Position numbers and translations under genes: made by a program. The notes under the pieces were generated by a model. That model was not told where the DNA came from and ran no database searches. It saw only the letters and a list, made by a program, of their open reading frames with translations. From Streptomyces spororaveus (GTDB lineage Bacteria; Actinomycetota; Actinomycetes; Streptomycetales; Streptomycetaceae), in assembly GCF_016755875.1 (NCBI RefSeq), contig NZ_BNED01000005.1:6090001-6154000 (forward strand): a stretch of DNA of 64,000 bases. Direction: 5' to 3'. Below, in pieces: positions 29,879 to 38,242 of the stretch (position 1 is its first letter; every line of letters begins with the position of its first letter).

Positions 29879-30907
29879 ATGAAGGTCGGAGTGCTGACCG
29901 GCGGCGGCGACTGCCCCGGGCTCAACGCGGTGATCAGGGCCGTCGTCCGCAAGGGCGAGCAGGAGTACGGCTGCGGGTTCGTCGGGTTCAAGGACGGCTG
30001 GCGGGGCGCGATCGAGGGGCGGACCGTCCCGCTCGACATCCCCGCCGTCCGCGGCATCCTGCCCCGCGGCGGCACCATCCTCGGTTCCTCGCGCACCAAT
30101 CCGTTCAAGACGGAGAACGGCGTGCGGGACATCAAGGAGAACCTCGCGAAGTACGAGGTGGACGCGCTCGTCGCGATCGGCGGCGAGGACACCCTCGGGG
30201 TCGCGGCCCGGCTGTACGAGGAGTACGGCGTCCCCTGCGTCGGGGTGCCCAAGACCATCGACAACGACCTGTCCGCCACCGACTACACCTTCGGCTTCGA
30301 CACCGCCGTCGGCATCGCCACCGAGGCCATCGACCGGCTGCACACCACGGCCGAGTCCCACATGCGGGTCCTGGTCGTCGAGGTCATGGGCCGGCACGCC
30401 GGCTGGATCGCCCTGCACTCGGGGCTCGCGGGCGGCGCCAACGTCATCCTCATCCCGGAGCAGCGCTTCGACGTGGACGAGGTCTGCGCCTGGGTGACCT
30501 CCCGGTTCCGGGCGAGCTACGCGCCGATCGTGGTGGTCGCGGAGGGCGCGATGCCCAAGGACGGGGAGATGGTCCTGAAGGACGGCACCCTGGACTCCTT
30601 CGGCCATGTCCGGCTGTCGGGCGTGGGTGAGTGGCTGGCCAAGGAGATCGAGGCGCGGACCGGCAAGGAGGCCCGTACGACCGTGCTCGGGCACATCCAG
30701 CGGGGCGGCACGCCAAGCGCCTTCGACCGGTGGCTCGCGACCCGGTTCGGGCTGCACGCGATCGACGCGGTGCTCGACAGGGACTTCGGGAAGATGGTCG
30801 CGCTCAAGGGGACGGACATCGTCCGGGTGCCGATCGCGGAGGCGACGTCGAAGCTCAAGACGGTGGATCCGGCGCTCTACAAGGAGGCCGGGGTCTTCTT
30901 CGGCTGA
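29879..30907 (+). CDS. pfkA: 6-phosphofructokinase
   Basis: Phosphorylates fructose 6-phosphate in glycolysis. The 342-residue protein has the Gly-Gly-Asp-Cys-Pro-Gly-Leu-Asn nucleotide loop, the catalytic Thr-Ile-Asp-Asn-Asp motif near 126-130 and Met-Gly-Arg-His-Ala-Gly. At the donor site it reads Gly101-Gly102-Glu103-Asp104 and Pro-Lys before the catalytic motif; an Asp at 104 with Lys at this place is the pattern of pyrophosphate-dependent enzymes, whereas ATP enzymes usually have Gly-Asp-Gly. The Streptomyces enzyme has nevertheless been described as ATP-dependent, as I recall. The ATG at 29879 has a GGAG site and matches the family's N-terminus; longer frames do not. Confidence 0.92.
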   Translation: MKVGVLTGGGDCPGLNAVIRAVVRKGEQEYGCGFVGFKDGWRGAIEGRTVPLDIPAVRGILPRGGTILGSSRTNPFKTENGVRDIKENLAKYEVDALVAIGGEDTLGVAARLYEEYGVPCVGVPKTIDNDLSATDYTFGFDTAVGIATEAIDRLHTTAESHMRVLVVEVMGRHAGWIALHSGLAGGANVILIPEQRFDVDEVCAWVTSRFRASYAPIVVVAEGAMPKDGEMVLKDGTLDSFGHVRLSGVGEWLAKEIEARTGKEARTTVLGHIQRGGTPSAFDRWLATRFGLHAIDAVLDRDFGKMVALKGTDIVRVPIAEATSKLKTVDPALYKEAGVFFG

Positions 30908-30973
30908 GCGGCGACCCGCCACCATGGGCCGTATGGTGACAAACGGCCCATGGTTCGAGGTGCGGGAGCAAGC

Positions 30974-31969
30974 GTGGAGATCCTGGCATTCGGTGTGACC
31001 GCCGACGAGAAGCCGCTCCTGGAGCAGGCGTTCGCGGGGCAGCACGAGGTCCGTTGCCTGGACGTCTTCCTCGACGAGGACACCGCGCCGATCGCCGCCG
31101 GGTACGAGATCGTCTCCTCCAGCGTGAACGCCGACCTGAACGGCCGGGTGCTGCGGGTCCTGGCGGCGGGCGGGACGAAGCTGATCTCCCAGCGGTCCAC
31201 CGGCTTCAACAACATCGACCTGGACGAGGCCCGGCGCCTGGGCCTGGCGATCAGCCGGGTCTCCGCCTACTCGCCCTACTCGGTGGCCGAGTTCGCCTGG
31301 GCCCTCGCGATGGCGGTGAACCGGCGGATCGTCCGGGCGTCGATCCGGACCCGGGACTTCGACTTCAGGCTGAACGGGCTGATGGGCCGGGACTTCCACG
31401 GCCGCACGGCCGGCGTGCTCGGCACCGGCAAGATCGGTGAGGCGTTCACCCGGATCGCCCACGGTTTCGGCATGCGCCTGCTGGGCTGGGACGTGGTGCA
31501 GAACCCGGCCTGCCTGGAGCTCGGCATGACGTACGTGGACAAGGACGAACTGCTCGCCTCCTCCGACCTGGTCAGCCTGCACGTGCCCCTGCTGGAGTCC
31601 ACCCGGCGCATCGTCGACGCCGCGGCGCTGCGGCGGATGCGGGACGACGCGATCCTGGTGAACTCCAGCCGCGGCGGGTTGATCGACACCGATGCCCTGG
31701 TCGACGAACTCCGGGCGGGCCGCTTCACGGGCGTCGGCCTGGACGTGTACGAGGCGGAGGCCGGGGTCTTCTTCCTCGACAAGTCCCTGGAGGCCGTCGA
31801 GGACGACACCCTGGCCCGGCTGGTTACCTTCCCGAACGTCGTGGTGACCTCCCACCAGGCCTACTACACGGCGGACGCGGTGGGCCAGATCATCGCCACC
31901 ACCGTCGCCAACGTGGCGGACCACCTGGCGGGCCGCCGCTCCGAGAACACCCTGGTCCCGCCGCCATAG
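30974..31969 (+). CDS. D-2-hydroxyacid dehydrogenase (D-lactate dehydrogenase-like)
   Basis: An NAD-dependent D-2-hydroxyacid dehydrogenase of 331 residues, close to D-lactate dehydrogenases of the LdhA type. It has the NAD loop Gly-Thr-Gly-Lys-Ile-Gly, the substrate arginine in Asn-Ser-Ser-Arg-Gly, a Glu in Val-Tyr-Glu-Ala-Glu and the catalytic histidine in Thr-Ser-His-Gln. The GTG at 30974 follows a GGGAG site. It is 66 bases after pfkA on the same strand, so pyruvate reduction is a plausible role, although the true substrate is not shown. Confidence 0.88.
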   Translation: MEILAFGVTADEKPLLEQAFAGQHEVRCLDVFLDEDTAPIAAGYEIVSSSVNADLNGRVLRVLAAGGTKLISQRSTGFNNIDLDEARRLGLAISRVSAYSPYSVAEFAWALAMAVNRRIVRASIRTRDFDFRLNGLMGRDFHGRTAGVLGTGKIGEAFTRIAHGFGMRLLGWDVVQNPACLELGMTYVDKDELLASSDLVSLHVPLLESTRRIVDAAALRRMRDDAILVNSSRGGLIDTDALVDELRAGRFTGVGLDVYEAEAGVFFLDKSLEAVEDDTLARLVTFPNVVVTSHQAYYTADAVGQIIATTVANVADHLAGRRSENTLVPPP

Positions 31970-32048
31970 CCCACCGGCACCGCGCGTTCACCCGGACTTC
32001 GGCGCACGGCCATGCCGGCGGGCCGGGGCGGGGGATAGATTCGGCCAC

Positions 32049-32354
32049 GTGGACATACCCGTCGTGGCGCGCTGGGCCCTGCTCGCCCTCGCCCTCCTGA
32101 GTTTCCTCGGCGCCCTGCGGGCGCTGCACCTCGCCCGCAGGGCCGCCCCCGGCCACCGGTCCGGACGGCTGCTGGACGCCGCCGACCACACCCTGGGGAC
32201 GGTGCTGATCACCTCCTTCGCCCTCCCCGGCGAGCACGTGGAGATCCCGCTCGTCGCGCTGGCCCTGATGGCGCCGGTGCTCGTGTGGAAGGGCGTCCGC
32301 GAGACCCGGTCCCGCCGGAAGGCGAAGCCGGCCCCCGCCGACGGCACCGCCTAG
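32049..32354 (+). CDS. Small membrane protein, unknown
   Basis: A 101-residue protein with two or three hydrophobic segments (about 4-24, 48-60 and 66-82) separated by a His/Arg-rich loop and ending in a basic, Ala/Pro-rich tail. The GTG start lacks a strong ribosome site. Its last four bases overlap the end of the convergent trpE-trpG gene. I recognise no family. Confidence 0.6.
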   Translation: MDIPVVARWALLALALLSFLGALRALHLARRAAPGHRSGRLLDAADHTLGTVLITSFALPGEHVEIPLVALALMAPVLVWKGVRETRSRRKAKPAPADGTA

Positions 32355-34243
32355 ACCGGGGCCATGACACCGGTCAGCAGCTCGCGCAGCAGCTCCGCGC
32401 CGCGCAGCGTGAGGACCGACTCCGGGTGGAACTGCACCCCCGCGAAGCCTCCGGACGGGGACCGCAGGGCGTGGACCTCGCCCGTGGCCGCGTCCCGGGA
32501 CACCTCGATCCCCGTCGCGGCCAGCCGGGCGGCGCCCGCCTCGTCGCAGTGCGCGGTGTAGGTGTTGTAGAAGCCGACCACCTCCTCGGTCCCGAACAGA
32601 TCGATCCGGGTCTGCGCCCCCTGCGCCGGTTCCGCCTTGCGGATCAGCGGGAGGCCCAGCTCGGCCGCCAGCAGCTCGTGCCCCAGGCAGACCCCGACCA
32701 GGCCGTGGCGGTGCCCGGCCAGCAGCTCGGCCGCCAGCGCCCGCAGCATCCGCATCCTGGGGTCCGAGGTATCGGCCGGATTGCCCGGGCCGGGGCCCAG
32801 GACGATCGGGCCCTCCCAGGCCAGGGCCGCCGCGCGCAGCCCCGGGTCGTCGAAGCGGCGTACGGTCACCTCCAGCCCGGCCACCCGCAGGACGTGTGCC
32901 AGCATCGCCGTGAAGGTGTCCTCGCCGTCCACCACCAGCGCGTGCCCGGCCGGGGCCGGCGGCCGCTCCTGCATCCGCAGCCAGAACGGCGCCAGGTCCT
33001 GGCGGCGGGCGGCGAGGGCCGCCTGCACCCGGGGGTCGTCCGCCAGCCGGGCCCCCTGCGACGCGGGCCGCGGTGCGGCCGGCCGCACCCCGAGCGCCGC
33101 CAGCACCCCCGCCGCCTTCGCATGGGTCTCCGCCACCTCGCCCGCCGGATCCGAGTGCCGGACCAGCGTCGCGCCCACCGGCACCCGCAGCACGCCGTCC
33201 GCCGCGATGTCGGCCGTGCGGATCAGGATCGGGGAGTCGAGGGTCTGCGCCCCCGCCGGATCCCGGCTCAGCAGGGCCAGCGCGCCCGCGTAGTAGCCGC
33301 GCCCGCCCACCTCGTACCGCTCGATGACGCGGCAGGCGTTCTGCACCGGGGACCCGGTGACCGTCGCGGCGAACATCGTCTCGCGCAAGACCTCCCGCAC
33401 GTCCAGCGAGGACCGGCCCCGCAGCTCGTACTCGGTGTGCGCGAGGTGGGACATCTCCTTCAGCCGCGGTCCGACGACGACCCCGCCCCTGTCCCCGACC
33501 GTGCACATCATCTTCAGTTCCTCGTCGACCACCATCGACAGCTCCTCGGTCTCCTTGCGGTCGCCGAGGAAGGCGAGGAGGGAGTCGGCGGTCGGCCCCC
33601 CGGCCGGATAGCGGTAGGTGCCGCTGATCGGGTTCATCACGACCGTCGGGCCGGACATCCGCACGTGCACCTCCGGGCTGGCCCCCACGAGGGTCCGCTC
33701 CCCGGTGTGGACGACGTACGTCCAGTACGCGCCCCGCTCGCCCTCCAGCAGCCGCCGGAACAGCGCGAGCGCGTCGGCCCGGCCGAATCCGTCGATGCGG
33801 CCCTCGTAGGTGCGCCGGATGACGAAGTTCGCGCCCTCGCCCCGGCCGATCTCGCCTTCGACGACCCGCCGGACGGTGGCCGCGTACTCCTCGTCGGGGA
33901 CGTCGAAACCGCCGTCCTCGACCCGCACCCTGTGCCCCGGCAGTGCGGCCAGCGCCTCGGCGAGCGGGATCTCGTACGCCTCCTCGGCGACCAGCACGCT
34001 CAGCGGCGTGCCGTCGTCGCGTACGTCGAAGCCGCGCTCGCGGATCTGCCGGAAGGGGACGAGCGCGAGGGTGGGCAGCTCGCCGAGGGGCAGGTCGGCG
34101 AGCCGCTCGACCTCGCCGACCTGCCCGATCAGCACCTCGACGGTGTCGTGGTCGCGGCCGGGGGTCCGCCGGCGCAGCAGGGCGAACGGCGGGGAGGCGG
34201 GGTCGAGCAGCCGGCTCAACCGGTGGGGTCGGATGGGGTTCAT
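32351..34243 (-). CDS. trpE: Fused anthranilate synthase (TrpE-TrpG)
   Basis: Makes anthranilate from chorismate and glutamine, the first committed step to tryptophan. The 630-residue protein joins a chorismate-binding TrpE domain (about 1-440) to a glutamine amidotransferase TrpG domain (about 440-630). TrpE motifs include Asn-Pro-Ile-Ser-Gly-Thr-Tyr-Arg and Thr-Val-Thr-Gly-Ser-Pro. The amidotransferase triad is Cys519 with His606 and Glu608; after the cysteine the motif reads Leu-Gly-His-Glu where Gln is usual. The fusion resembles PhzE-type proteins, but the upstream Trp-codon attenuator argues for primary tryptophan metabolism. The ATG at 34243 starts the conserved N-terminus. Confidence 0.92.
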   Translation of the reverse strand: MNPIRPHRLSRLLDPASPPFALLRRRTPGRDHDTVEVLIGQVGEVERLADLPLGELPTLALVPFRQIRERGFDVRDDGTPLSVLVAEEAYEIPLAEALAALPGHRVRVEDGGFDVPDEEYAATVRRVVEGEIGRGEGANFVIRRTYEGRIDGFGRADALALFRRLLEGERGAYWTYVVHTGERTLVGASPEVHVRMSGPTVVMNPISGTYRYPAGGPTADSLLAFLGDRKETEELSMVVDEELKMMCTVGDRGGVVVGPRLKEMSHLAHTEYELRGRSSLDVREVLRETMFAATVTGSPVQNACRVIERYEVGGRGYYAGALALLSRDPAGAQTLDSPILIRTADIAADGVLRVPVGATLVRHSDPAGEVAETHAKAAGVLAALGVRPAAPRPASQGARLADDPRVQAALAARRQDLAPFWLRMQERPPAPAGHALVVDGEDTFTAMLAHVLRVAGLEVTVRRFDDPGLRAAALAWEGPIVLGPGPGNPADTSDPRMRMLRALAAELLAGHRHGLVGVCLGHELLAAELGLPLIRKAEPAQGAQTRIDLFGTEEVVGFYNTYTAHCDEAGAARLAATGIEVSRDAATGEVHALRSPSGGFAGVQFHPESVLTLRGAELLRELLTGVMAPV

Positions 34244-34308
34244 GGGGCGGAGCGTCCTTCCGGTGGGAGGAGCGGCTCCGGGACCCGGCCACACGGCCGG
34301 AAACGCGG

Positions 34309-34332
34309 AAGGCCGCCCCTCGGGGCGGCCTT
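34309..34332 (-). terminator. Attenuator terminator of the trp leader
   Basis: A perfect 11-bp G+C-rich stem (34309-34319 with 34322-34332) and 2-base loop, followed on the minus strand by a short T-containing run. It lies 17 bases after the leader-peptide stop and 66 bases before trpE, the place expected of an attenuator. Confidence 0.8.
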
Positions 34333-34348
34333 CGCGTCGTGCGTGTCG

Positions 34349-34417
34349 TCAGGTACGCGCGAGAAGTGGGCCGCCGGGAGCGGTCCACCACCAGTTCTGG
34401 TTCGAGTGCGCGTACAT
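34349..34417 (-). CDS. trpL: trp operon leader peptide
   Basis: A 22-codon frame on the minus strand starting with ATG and containing three consecutive Trp codons at residues 9-11, preceded by Asn-Gln-Asn and followed by Thr-Ala-Pro-Gly-Gly-Pro. It ends just before the attenuator hairpin in front of trpE. This is the classical ribosome-mediated attenuation layout: stalling at the Trp codons under tryptophan shortage would prevent the terminator from forming. A trp attenuator of this kind is known for Streptomyces anthranilate synthase. Confidence 0.9.
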   Translation of the reverse strand: MYAHSNQNWWWTAPGGPLLART

Positions 34418-34582
34418 GGCGGCCACCTTAGCCCAGACCGCCCCCGCGGGGCAGGATCTGTCTCACGACGCGAGCTGAACCATGGATTCCGTTCCGTCGG
34501 GCGTCCGCGACCTTTGAGCTGGTTCGTCTCACGTTGTGGGCGGGGGGCCGGATGCGGCGTGTGACGCCGTAATGTGTACGAG

Positions 34583-35938
34583 GTGACCGTGAACGCTGAA
34601 ACCCAAGCCCCCGCCGCCAAGGCGACCTGGCGAGACCTTCCCGCGGCGCAGCAGCCTTCGTACCCCGATGCCGAGGCTCTGCGCGCTGTCGTCGCGGACC
34701 TCGAGTCGTATCCTCCCCTCGTTTTCGCGGGTGAGTGCGACCAGCTGCGTGCCCGTCTGGGAGCCGTCGCCAAGGGCGAGGCGTTCCTCCTCCAGGGCGG
34801 CGACTGCGCCGAGGCCTTCGACGGTGTCTCCGCCGACCACATCCGAGCCAAGCTCAAGACGCTGCTCCAGATGAGCGCCGTCCTGACGTACGCGGCCTCC
34901 GTGCCGGTCGTCAAGGTCGGCCGCATCGCGGGCCAGTACTCCAAGCCCCGCTCCAAGGACACCGAGACCCGCGACGGCGTCACCCTGCCGACCTACCGCG
35001 GTGACTCCGTCAACGGCTTCGCCTTCACCGAAGAGGCCCGGATCCCGGACCCCGAGCGGCTGAAGCGCATGTACAACGCGTCCGCCTCGACGCTCAACCT
35101 GGTGCGCGCCTTCACCACCGGCGGTTACGCCGACCTGCGCCAGGTGCACGCCTGGAACCAGGACTTCGTGAAGTCCAGCCCGTCCGGTCAGCGCTACGAG
35201 CAGCTCGCGCGGGAGATCGACAACGCGCTGAACTTCATGAAGGCGTGCGGCACCGACCCGGCCGAGTTCAAGGCCGTCGAGTTCTACGCCTCCCACGAGG
35301 CGCTGCTGCTCGACTACGAGGGCGCGCTGACCCGCACCGACTCGCGCACCGGCAAGCTGTACGACACCTCCGGCCACATGGTCTGGATCGGTGAGCGCAC
35401 CCGCCAGCTGGACCACGCGCACATCGAGTTCTGCTCGCAGATCGCCAACCCGATCGGCATCAAGCTCGGCCCCACCACCACGGTGGACGAGGCGCTGACG
35501 TACATCGACCGCCTGGACCCCGAGCGCGAGCCGGGCCGGCTGACCTTCGTCGTCCGCATGGGCGCCGACAAGGTCCGCGACAAGCTCCCCGAGCTGGTCG
35601 AGAAGGTCACCGCCTCCGGCGCGATCGTCGCCTGGGTCACCGACCCGATGCACGGCAACACCTTCGAGGCGGCCTCCGGCCACAAGACGCGCCGTTTCGA
35701 CGACGTGCTCGACGAGGTCAAGGGCTTCTTCGAGGTCCACAAGGCCCTCGGCACCCACCCGGGCGGCATCCACGTCGAGCTCACCGGTGACGATGTCACC
35801 GAGTGCGTGGGCGGCGGCGACGAGATCTTCGTCGACGACCTGCACCAGCGCTACGAGACGGCCTGCGACCCGCGGCTCAACCGCAGCCAGTCGCTGGACC
35901 TGGCCTTCCTCGTCGCCGAGATGTACCGCGACCAGTAA
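34583..35938 (+). CDS. aroH: Class II 3-deoxy-7-phosphoheptulonate (DAHP) synthase
   Basis: Condenses phosphoenolpyruvate and erythrose 4-phosphate, the entry step of the shikimate pathway. The 451-residue protein is of the plant-like class II type, with Gln-Gly-Gly-Asp-Cys-Ala-Glu (metal-binding Cys), the Lys-Pro-Arg-Ser PEP site, Lys-Leu-Gly-Pro-Thr-Thr, Asp-Pro-Met-His-Gly and the C-terminal Asp-Pro-Arg-Leu-Asn motif. The GTG at 34583 matches the conserved N-terminus; other GTG codons lie three codons upstream and two downstream. It is divergent from the trpL-trpE unit, so two aromatic pathway genes share this intergenic region. A strong terminator follows. Confidence 0.95.
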   Translation: MTVNAETQAPAAKATWRDLPAAQQPSYPDAEALRAVVADLESYPPLVFAGECDQLRARLGAVAKGEAFLLQGGDCAEAFDGVSADHIRAKLKTLLQMSAVLTYAASVPVVKVGRIAGQYSKPRSKDTETRDGVTLPTYRGDSVNGFAFTEEARIPDPERLKRMYNASASTLNLVRAFTTGGYADLRQVHAWNQDFVKSSPSGQRYEQLAREIDNALNFMKACGTDPAEFKAVEFYASHEALLLDYEGALTRTDSRTGKLYDTSGHMVWIGERTRQLDHAHIEFCSQIANPIGIKLGPTTTVDEALTYIDRLDPEREPGRLTFVVRMGADKVRDKLPELVEKVTASGAIVAWVTDPMHGNTFEAASGHKTRRFDDVLDEVKGFFEVHKALGTHPGGIHVELTGDDVTECVGGGDEIFVDDLHQRYETACDPRLNRSQSLDLAFLVAEMYRDQ

Positions 35939-35957
35939 GGATCAGTCAGTACCTTCG

Positions 35958-36004
35958 TACGACAGTGGGGCGCGGATCGATGTGATCCGCGCCCCACTGT
36001 CGTA
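35958..36004 (+). terminator. Strong terminator after aroH
   Basis: A perfect 21-bp stem (35958-35978 with 35984-36004) with a 5-base loop, 20 bases after the aroH stop. There is no long T run, as is usual in Streptomyces. Confidence 0.8.
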
Positions 36005-36040
36005 TCCAGGGCTTTTAGGCCACCCTAACTTTGGGTACGG

Positions 36041-36059
36041 TTAGGTAAGCCTCACCGAA
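36041..36059. promoter_or_regulatory. Iron box (DmdR/IdeR-type operator) before bfd
   Basis: A 19-base site beginning TTAGGTAAG and ending CACCGAA that matches about 16 of 19 positions of the recalled Streptomyces iron-box consensus. A second symmetric half-site set, TTAGG and CCTAA, lies at 36015-36028. Position 54 bases before the start of bfd predicts repression when iron is plentiful. Confidence 0.7.
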
Positions 36060-36112
36060 ACGGGGATGGCTCGCCGAACCGAAGAACCATTCCGCCCTGG
36101 GAGGTGAACCGC

Positions 36113-36370
36113 GTGTACGTATGCTCTTGCTTCGGAATCACCGACAAGCAGGTCAAGGAGCACGCGGCCGACGGGGCCTGCACCCCGCGCCAGATCGCCT
36201 CGGCCACCAAGGCCGGCACCGACTGCGGGTCCTGCGTGCGCACCATCCAGGGCATCCTCGGCCGTGGGGCGTGCCCGCGCCGTGAGCTGCTGGAGAAGGG
36301 CGAGGCGGCTGCCGTCCTCGCCGCGGAGCCGGGTCCGGCCCGCTCGGCGGAGCTGGCGGAAGCGGCCTAG
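36113..36370 (+). CDS. bfd: Bacterioferritin-associated ferredoxin
   Basis: A small [2Fe-2S] protein that passes electrons to bacterioferritin so that stored iron is released. The 85-residue product has the BFD cluster cysteines Cys4, Cys6, Cys38 and Cys41, with Phe-Gly-Ile after the first pair. The GTG at 36113 is preferred since a GGGAGG site lies eight bases before it; a GTG three codons earlier is too close to that site. The C-terminal Ala/Glu-rich tail of about 30 residues is extra compared with the E. coli protein. It is convergent with bfr, 19 bases away, and preceded by an iron box. Confidence 0.9.
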   Translation: MYVCSCFGITDKQVKEHAADGACTPRQIASATKAGTDCGSCVRTIQGILGRGACPRRELLEKGEAAAVLAAEPGPARSAELAEAA

Positions 36371-36389
36371 AGCCGGTTCCCGGAGCCCG

Positions 36390-36866
36390 TCAGCTCGGCT
36401 GCTCGATCAGCTGCGCGATGTAGAGCGGCTCACCCAGGGACTCGATGAGCTCCAGCTGGGTGTCGAGGTAGTCGATGTGGTGCTCCTCGTCCTCCAGGAT
36501 CTCCTCGAAGAGCCGGGCCGAGGTGATGTCACCCTTGCCGCGCATGACCTCGATACCCCGCTTGAGACGGTCGATGGCCTCGACCTCGACCTGGCGGTCC
36601 GCCTGGAACATCTCCGTGAGCGTCTGCCCGACGCGCACGTGGAAGAGGCGCTGGTAGTTCGGCAGGCCATCGAGCATCAGGATGCGCTCGGTGATCTTGT
36701 CCGCGTGCTTCATCTCGTCGATGGACTCTTCACGCGTGTACTTGGCGAGCTTGGTCCAGCCCTTGTTGTCCTGGATGCGGTAGTGCAGCCAGTACTGGTT
36801 GATGGCCGTCAGCTCGCCGGTCAGCTGCTCGTTCAGAAACTCAAGGACCTCGGGGTCGCCCTGCAT
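36390..36866 (-). CDS. bfr: Bacterioferritin
   Basis: Iron-storage haem ferritin that oxidises Fe(II) and forms a 24-subunit shell. The 158-residue protein has all ferroxidase ligands at the E. coli positions: Glu18, Glu51, His54, Glu94, Glu127 and His130. Met52, the haem ligand between two subunits, is present. An AGGAGCC site precedes the ATG. It is transcribed towards bfd, so storage and release genes face each other, and their regulation should be opposite if only bfd is under the iron box. Confidence 0.95.
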   Translation of the reverse strand: MQGDPEVLEFLNEQLTGELTAINQYWLHYRIQDNKGWTKLAKYTREESIDEMKHADKITERILMLDGLPNYQRLFHVRVGQTLTEMFQADRQVEVEAIDRLKRGIEVMRGKGDITSARLFEEILEDEEHHIDYLDTQLELIESLGEPLYIAQLIEQPS

Positions 36867-37039
36867 CGCAGAGGCTCCTTCCAGGCAATGTCAGCTATGT
36901 GACGGGGCAGTTGCGCGCATCCTTGCACCGCCGCCGGAGAGCGTCCAGTAAGTGCCTCCTTAGTGGGAGTTGCCGTGACTTGCCCGGATAGGGCCGGACC
37001 TGGTCATGACCACCCTGCCCAATCTGTCACCATGGAGTC

Positions 37040-37672
37040 ATGGGTCAGCCGGAAAGCCGGGAATCTCCGGGAGCAGAGCAGCTGGAGCTTCCACCGGGGC
37101 AGCGGCTGCAGAGGGGCTGGCCGGTCACCCACTACGGGCCGGTGCCCAAGTTCAAGCCGGACCGCTGGGAGTTCCGCGTCTTCGGCGCGACGGCCGACGG
37201 GGACAAGCACTGCTGGAACCACGAGGAGTTCACGGCCCTGCCGTTCGACTCCGTCGTGGCCGATCTGCACTGCGTCACGAAGTTCAGCATGCAGGGCGCC
37301 GAATGGGGCGGTGTGCTCGCCCGCGAGGTCCTCGCCCTGGCGCCTCCCGCGCCGCAGGTCACGCACGTGATGGTGTGGGCCGAGTACGGCTTCAGCTCCA
37401 ACCTGCGGCTGTCGGACTTCGCCTCCGACCGGACGGTCTTCGCCACGCACGAGGGCGGTGAACTGCTCACCGCCGAGCACGGTTTCCCCGTACGGCTGGT
37501 GGTTCCGCACCTGTACGCCTGGAAGGGCCCCAAGTGGGTCCGCGGCATCGAGTACATGACCGCCGACCGCCGCGGCTTCTGGGAGGAGCGCGGCTACCAC
37601 AACATCGGCGACCCGTGGCGCGAGCAGCGCTACTCGTACCAGGAGGAGCCCGGGGAGGGCCCCGAACTGTAG
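37040..37672 (+). CDS. Molybdopterin-binding (sulfite oxidase-like) protein
   Basis: A 210-residue protein with the sulfite oxidase-type molybdopterin fold and no dimerisation or haem domain. The probable molybdenum ligand is Cys78 in Leu-His-Cys-Val-Thr. Trp-Ala-Glu-Tyr-Gly-Phe and Pro-His-Leu-Tyr-Ala-Trp-Lys-Gly-Pro-Lys-Trp motifs of the YedY/sulfite oxidase family are present. It has no signal peptide, so it would act in the cytoplasm, unlike YedY/MsrP. The substrate and redox partner are unknown. It is convergent with the DUF4396 gene, four bases away. Confidence 0.85.
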   Translation: MGQPESRESPGAEQLELPPGQRLQRGWPVTHYGPVPKFKPDRWEFRVFGATADGDKHCWNHEEFTALPFDSVVADLHCVTKFSMQGAEWGGVLAREVLALAPPAPQVTHVMVWAEYGFSSNLRLSDFASDRTVFATHEGGELLTAEHGFPVRLVVPHLYAWKGPKWVRGIEYMTADRRGFWEERGYHNIGDPWREQRYSYQEEPGEGPEL

Positions 37673-37676
37673 TCGC

Positions 37677-38213
37677 TCAGTGGTGGTACCGGTGCACGAC
37701 CGCGTGACCCATGCCGCGGCCGATCATCCACTTGTTGACCGGGGTCGTGATCACGAAGGCGGCCGCCAGCGCGATCGCCAGGACGATCCAGAACAGCGCA
37801 TCCGACAGGTGCGCGTCCATCGCGCCGGGCCACAGGGCGATCACTCCGTTGTCGATCAGCTCCATGACGGCGATCGAAAGGGTGTCCGCGGCCAGCGCCA
37901 CCCGGATGGCCGCACGGAGGCCGACCCCCGCGGCGAGGACCCCGCGCAGGGTGAGCGCATAGCCGAAGAAGAACGCGAGGACGATCGCCAGGATCATCGT
38001 GGACACGTTCCCCCAGCCCAGCGCGGTACCGATGATCATGCCGAGTACCTCGCCGATGGCGCATCCGGTCAGGCAGTGGAGGGTGGCCCGGGCGGCCATG
38101 CCCCAGCTGACCGGGCCGCCGACGGTGTGGGCGGCGTGGGCGGTGTGGGCGTGCTCGTGGTGGTGGTTCTCGGGTCCGTGGTGCTGGTGCGAGTGCTGAT
38201 GCTCGTGCTCCAT
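37677..38213 (-). CDS. DUF4396 membrane protein with His-rich termini
   Basis: A 178-residue integral membrane protein with four to five helices (about 37-57, 63-90, 100-125 and 138-160) that I assign to DUF4396. The first 30 residues contain about 14 histidines, and the C-terminus ends in Arg-Tyr-His-His, suggesting binding of a soft or borderline metal such as copper, nickel or zinc. A Cys-Leu-Thr-Gly-Cys pair sits inside the first helix. Upstream lies a CsoR-like palindrome, so copper-responsive expression is likely. No transport activity is established for this family as far as I know. Confidence 0.82.
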   Translation of the reverse strand: MEHEHQHSHQHHGPENHHHEHAHTAHAAHTVGGPVSWGMAARATLHCLTGCAIGEVLGMIIGTALGWGNVSTMILAIVLAFFFGYALTLRGVLAAGVGLRAAIRVALAADTLSIAVMELIDNGVIALWPGAMDAHLSDALFWIVLAIALAAAFVITTPVNKWMIGRGMGHAVVHRYHH

Positions 38214-38242
38214 GACAACCCCCTCGTGGGAACGCCGGGTAG

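Noticed and set aside
32351..34243. Phenazine biosynthesis enzyme PhzE
   Set aside because: The domain fusion is the same, but no phz genes are present and a Trp-codon attenuator controls the gene.
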